Source: Bacteroidales bacterium (lineage in GTDB: Bacteria > Bacteroidota > Bacteroidia > Bacteroidales > UBA932). Taken from it: a stretch of DNA of 64,000 nt. The translations under genes and the position numbers were made by a program. Below, piece by piece: positions 61,432 to 64,000 of this stretch (position 1 is the stretch's first letter; each line of letters opens with the position of its first letter). The notes under the pieces are model-generated. The model was not told the DNA's origin. It made no database searches and saw only the letters and a program-made list of their open reading frames with translations. Location: the NCBI GenBank assembly GCA_017429765.1, contig JAFROJ010000050.1, forward strand, positions 1 through 64,000, written 5' to 3'.

Positions 61432-62340
61432 TCAGAAACGGTTTTTGAATTCCTCGAATCTTGTGTCCGGAAGTTCTTGAAGGAAAGCCTCATAGCGTTC
61501 TCCATCAAGGGTGTTGAGAGGTTTGCGGCAAGGGCCTAGATCGAGCCCGGCGGCCTTCATGAAGGCCTTCCCGGCACCGCTTCCGTATTTGTCGAGCAGG
61601 GTGATCAGGCGCACTGCCTCGAACTGAAGGGCGGCCGCCTCCTTGACATCACCGCTGTCGAAACGCTCGCTGACAGCGTGATAGAGGGGAGCCATATAAC
61701 CGTAGGTGCTGCCGACAAAGGTCCTTCCGCCGATAGCCAGCGTCTCCAGGAACATCTCGTCCCTTCCCCACATGATGTTATATTTCCTGTCCTTGTACTC
61801 GAGGCAGAGATGATAGTCCATCATGTTCTCGTCGGTGTACTTGATCCCGGCGAAATTAGGGATCATCCCGTCCACGATCTCAAGGAGCCTGATCATCGGG
61901 AAGGCCACCTTGGTCAAAATGGGGATGTGATAGAAATAGAACGGCGTCTCCGGCACCGCCGAGGCCACTTCCGCCAAGGCCAGCGCGAGATCCTTCACCG
62001 AGGCGGGGCGCTGGTAATACGGAGCGGTCATAGCGACGGCGTCCAGGCCGACCTCCTTGGCGTGCCTGGCCAGTTCAACGCAGTCCCTGACACTGGTCCC
62101 GCCGAGGAAACCGATGACAGAGAAGCCCTCGGACCTCTGCTTGGCCCACTCTGAGAACAGGGCCTTTTTCTCATCCATGGTCAGGGACGATCCCTCCCCT
62201 GTCGTTCCGCAGGCGAAGACTCCGCTGACCCCGTTTTTCTTGTAGAATTCAGCCTGAAGGGCGACCTTGCTGAGATCAATGTCTCCAAGCGCGCCGAAAG
62301 CGGTGAACGGCGCGCAGACCAAACCTGTTATTTTCTTCAT
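61432..62340 (-). CDS. nanA: N-acetylneuraminate lyase
   Basis: The 302-residue enzyme of the DHDPS/NAL family splits sialic acid to N-acetylmannosamine and pyruvate. The Schiff-base lysine is K167 in FAGIKYTD and the partner tyrosine Y137 in FYFYHIP; GTTGEGSSLT is the pyruvate carboxylate-binding motif. The KYTDxN context after the lysine is typical of NAL rather than DapA. It lies between rubrerythrin and the NanM-symporter gene with gaps of six and three bases. Confidence 0.92.
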   Translation of the reverse strand: MKKITGLVCAPFTAFGALGDIDLSKVALQAEFYKKNGVSGVFACGTTGEGSSLTMDEKKALFSEWAKQRSEGFSVIGFLGGTSVRDCVELARHAKEVGLDAVAMTAPYYQRPASVKDLALALAEVASAVPETPFYFYHIPILTKVAFPMIRLLEIVDGMIPNFAGIKYTDENMMDYHLCLEYKDRKYNIMWGRDEMFLETLAIGGRTFVGSTYGYMAPLYHAVSERFDSGDVKEAAALQFEAVRLITLLDKYGSGAGKAFMKAAGLDLGPCRKPLNTLDGERYEAFLQELPDTRFEEFKNRF

Positions 62341-62346
62341 ATTGAG

Positions 62347-62898
62347 TTACTTGCCGAAATAACGTTTCAGCAGGCCATAGAAGCCGGCTCCATGACGGGC
62401 CTCATCCTTGGCCATCTCGTGGACAGTGTCGTGGACGGCGTCATAACCCAGTTTCTTGGCCTTGACGGCGATGGCAAGCTTGCCCTCGCAGGCGCCGGCC
62501 TCAGCCTGGTAGCGTTTCTCGAGATTGGTCTTGGTGTCCCAGACAACCTCCCCGAGAAGCTCAGCGAACTTGGCGGCGTGCTCGGCCTCCTCGAAGGCGT
62601 AACGCTTGAAAGCGTCAGCGATCTCGGGATAGCCCTCCCTCTCCGCCTGGCGGCTCATGGCGAGATACATCCCAACCTCGGAGCACTCCGCGGTGAAATG
62701 CTCCCGAAGGCCCTGGACGATCTCCTGATCCTCGACTATCCCGTCCCCGAGCTTATGCTCGCAGGCCCACTGGGGCTCCTCGCCCTCCTCTTTGATCTCG
62801 ACAAACTTGCTGGCGGGAACCTTGCACTGGGGGCAGCGCTCGGGCGGGGTGTCTCCCTCATGGATGTACCCGCAAACTGAACATCTGAACTTTTTCAT
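62347..62898 (-). CDS. Rubrerythrin-family protein with N-terminal rubredoxin-like domain
   Basis: The 183-residue product has a rubredoxin-like iron site at the N-terminus (CSVCG and CPQCK) and a ferritin-like diiron domain (about 55-183) with [18 protein letters not shown] and DEARHG motifs. This order, rubredoxin first, is that of reverse rubrerythrins, which reduce peroxide and oxygen in anaerobes. It heads the sialic acid unit, with a candidate promoter at 62939-62946. Co-transcription with nanA is likely from the six-base gap. Confidence 0.93.
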   Translation of the reverse strand: MKKFRCSVCGYIHEGDTPPERCPQCKVPASKFVEIKEEGEEPQWACEHKLGDGIVEDQEIVQGLREHFTAECSEVGMYLAMSRQAEREGYPEIADAFKRYAFEEAEHAAKFAELLGEVVWDTKTNLEKRYQAEAGACEGKLAIAVKAKKLGYDAVHDTVHEMAKDEARHGAGFYGLLKRYFGK

Positions 62899-62938
62899 GA
62901 TAAATGGTGTTTTAAAGAATAATCAACTGGCGTTTTCA

Positions 62939-62946
62939 CAAATATA
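62939..62946 (-). promoter_or_regulatory. -7 box TATATTTG for the rubrerythrin-nanA unit
   Basis: The exact TAnnTTTG box lies 40 bases before the ATG at 62898 and 14 bases from the divergent box at 62961-62968. Confidence 0.5.
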
Positions 62947-62960
62947 ACAACATTTTTCGC

Positions 62961-62968
62961 TATCTTTA
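62961..62968 (+). promoter_or_regulatory. -7-like box TATCTTTA for the nuclease gene
   Basis: The box ends one base before the ATG at 62970, so translation may start at that ATG on a leaderless transcript or at the next in-frame ATG at 62985. Confidence 0.4.
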
Positions 62969-62969
62969 T

Positions 62970-64000
62970 ATGAATCTTGACGATATGGTTCCTTTTCTGA
63001 GACAAGTGGCGCTCCATTATCTGGACGAGGGGGATATCTCCTCCCGCCATTTCATATTCCCGAACCGCAGAAGCCAGGTGTACTTCAAGAAATACCTCGG
63101 AGAGGCTGTCGCGGCGTCGGGAAAGCCTATCCTCGCCCCCGGGATGATGACTATCAACGACTTCTTCTACCGGGTCGGGGGTTCAAGGGCCAGCGACAGG
63201 GTCAGCCTGCTGCTGGAGCTCCACGAGTGTTACAAGGCTTTGGCCCCGGCGGCCGAGCCCCTCGACGAGTTCATTTTCTGGGGAGACGTGATCCTCGGGG
63301 ATTTCGACGATGTTGACAAGTACCTCGTCGATCCCCGTAAGATATTCACCAACGTGAAGGAATTCAAGGAGATGCAAGACTCCTTCCCCTATCTATCCGA
63401 CAACCAGAGGGAGGCTCTCACCCGCTTCTCCAAGCATTTCGAGAACACCGGCAAGGGGGTGAAGGAGCGCTTCCTTCAGATTTGGAACATATTGCTCCCG
63501 CTCTACGACAGTTTCCGCGGGAGACTTTCCTCGAAAGGGATGTCTTACGAGGGGATGACCTACCGGAGCCTCGCCGAAAGGCTCGGGAATGAGGCCGTCG
63601 CCGATGTGCTTGAGAGCGCGTTCGGGACGGTCAAGGAATATGTTTTCGTGGGACTTAACGCGTTGAACGAGTGCGAGAGGGCTGTGATGAGGAGAATGTC
63701 GAAAGCGGGCCTGGCCTCGTTCTGCTGGGATTTCTCCGGGAAGACACTGAGGGATCCTCTCAACAACGCCTCCCTGTTCATGTACAGGAACCTGGAGGAG
63801 TTCGGGCAAGCCTTCATTCTCGACGAGTCCGGGCTCCAGGGTCCTAAAATTGAGGTGGTGAGCGTTCCTTCGTCGACCGGCCAGGCGAAACTTCTTCCCT
63901 CGATCCTGAAGGACGAGGACTACGCCGTCATCCTGCCGGACGAGAGCCTGCTGATCCCGGTGCTGAACTCGATACCTCCTCACATCCAGGACATCAACGT
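62970..64000 (+). CDS. AddB-like PD-(D/E)XK nuclease family protein, 5' part
   Basis: An open frame runs from ATG 62970 to the window end without a stop, giving 343 residues of a longer protein. The beginning, with HFIFPNRRSQVYFKKYL and MTINDFFYRV, matches the large Bacteroidetes PD-(D/E)XK proteins related to AddB, which have an inactive helicase-like N-terminus and a C-terminal nuclease. AddB works with AddA in double-strand break repair. The nuclease domain itself would lie beyond the window. An addA gene would be expected next. Confidence 0.8.
   Translation, partial: MNLDDMVPFLRQVALHYLDEGDISSRHFIFPNRRSQVYFKKYLGEAVAASGKPILAPGMMTINDFFYRVGGSRASDRVSLLLELHECYKALAPAAEPLDEFIFWGDVILGDFDDVDKYLVDPRKIFTNVKEFKEMQDSFPYLSDNQREALTRFSKHFENTGKGVKERFLQIWNILLPLYDSFRGRLSSKGMSYEGMTYRSLAERLGNEAVADVLESAFGTVKEYVFVGLNALNECERAVMRRMSKAGLASFCWDFSGKTLRDPLNNASLFMYRNLEEFGQAFILDESGLQGPKIEVVSVPSSTGQAKLLPSILKDEDYAVILPDESLLIPVLNSIPPHIQDIN

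Overview
The window is a GC-rich chromosomal segment from a member of the Bacteroidales, most likely an uncultured gut or rumen lineage of the Alistipes or Cryptobacteroides type. The phylum assignment rests on several independent marks: NigD-like and FISUMP lipoproteins, a two-domain HU-CCDC81 protein, a DUF4290 protein next to ftsK, a DUF4922-SpoIID fusion, the TraR/DksA-lspA-ileS cluster, and repeated promoter boxes of the form TAnnTTTG (with a TAnnTTCG variant). Two tRNA promoters carry the complete Bacteroidetes pattern TTTG-N19-TAnnTTyG. The species is inferred only loosely.

Positions 1-4530 form an AT-richer accessory block. It holds an IS5-like transposase, then a minus-strand operon (4039 to 1459) coding for a membrane-anchored unknown, a YidD-like protein, an SPFH-SHOCT protein and a small membrane protein. 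Upstream of this operon lie a long nested hairpin with an intrinsic terminator on the same strand and a second, larger palindromic structure. Positions 4529-8554 hold small housekeeping or accessory genes: a one-HKD PLD protein, a DnaQ-like exonuclease, a TSCPD protein, an esterase, a beta-carbonic anhydrase and a DUF418 protein.

Positions 8636-19912 are a plus-strand run: a NahK-like sugar kinase, a Tat-type dipeptide epimerase, a transglutaminase-like protein, a nucleoside-recognition (Gate) membrane protein, then the histidine degradation genes FTCD, hutU, hutH and hutI, most of which overlap at their stop and start codons. A sigma / anti-sigma-barrel / NigD unit (19905-22556) and nhaC follow.

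Positions 34251-24563 look like one 9.7-kb minus-strand operon dedicated largely to cell-wall amino-sugar salvage: HU-CCDC81, NUDIX, DUF4922-SpoIID, an AmpG/MurT-like transporter, NamZ muramidase, a Ser-rich DUF6515 protein, an AmgK-like kinase fused to a RapZ C-terminal domain, and a MurU-like nucleotidyltransferase. mscL follows closely. This is the most interesting system in the window. Its expected flow is release of MurNAc outside the cell or in the periplasm, import, phosphorylation at C1 and conversion to UDP-MurNAc.

Positions 34357-45389 hold tRNA-Asn, a DASS transporter followed by two tandem M49-like lipoproteins with degraded zinc motifs, a rhodanese-metallo-beta-lactamase fusion lipoprotein, CYTH, GNAT and acyltransferase genes, a second sigma / anti-sigma / TonB-plug-like unit, and tRNA-Ser. 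Positions 45441-55828 are core genes: lspA, traR/dksA, ileS, cvpA, tsaB, rpiB, truB, apbE and several lipoproteins. Positions 55868-62898 carry ftsK, DUF4290, and a sialic acid unit (a NanM-symporter fusion plus nanA) headed by rubrerythrin. The window ends inside an AddB-like nuclease gene.
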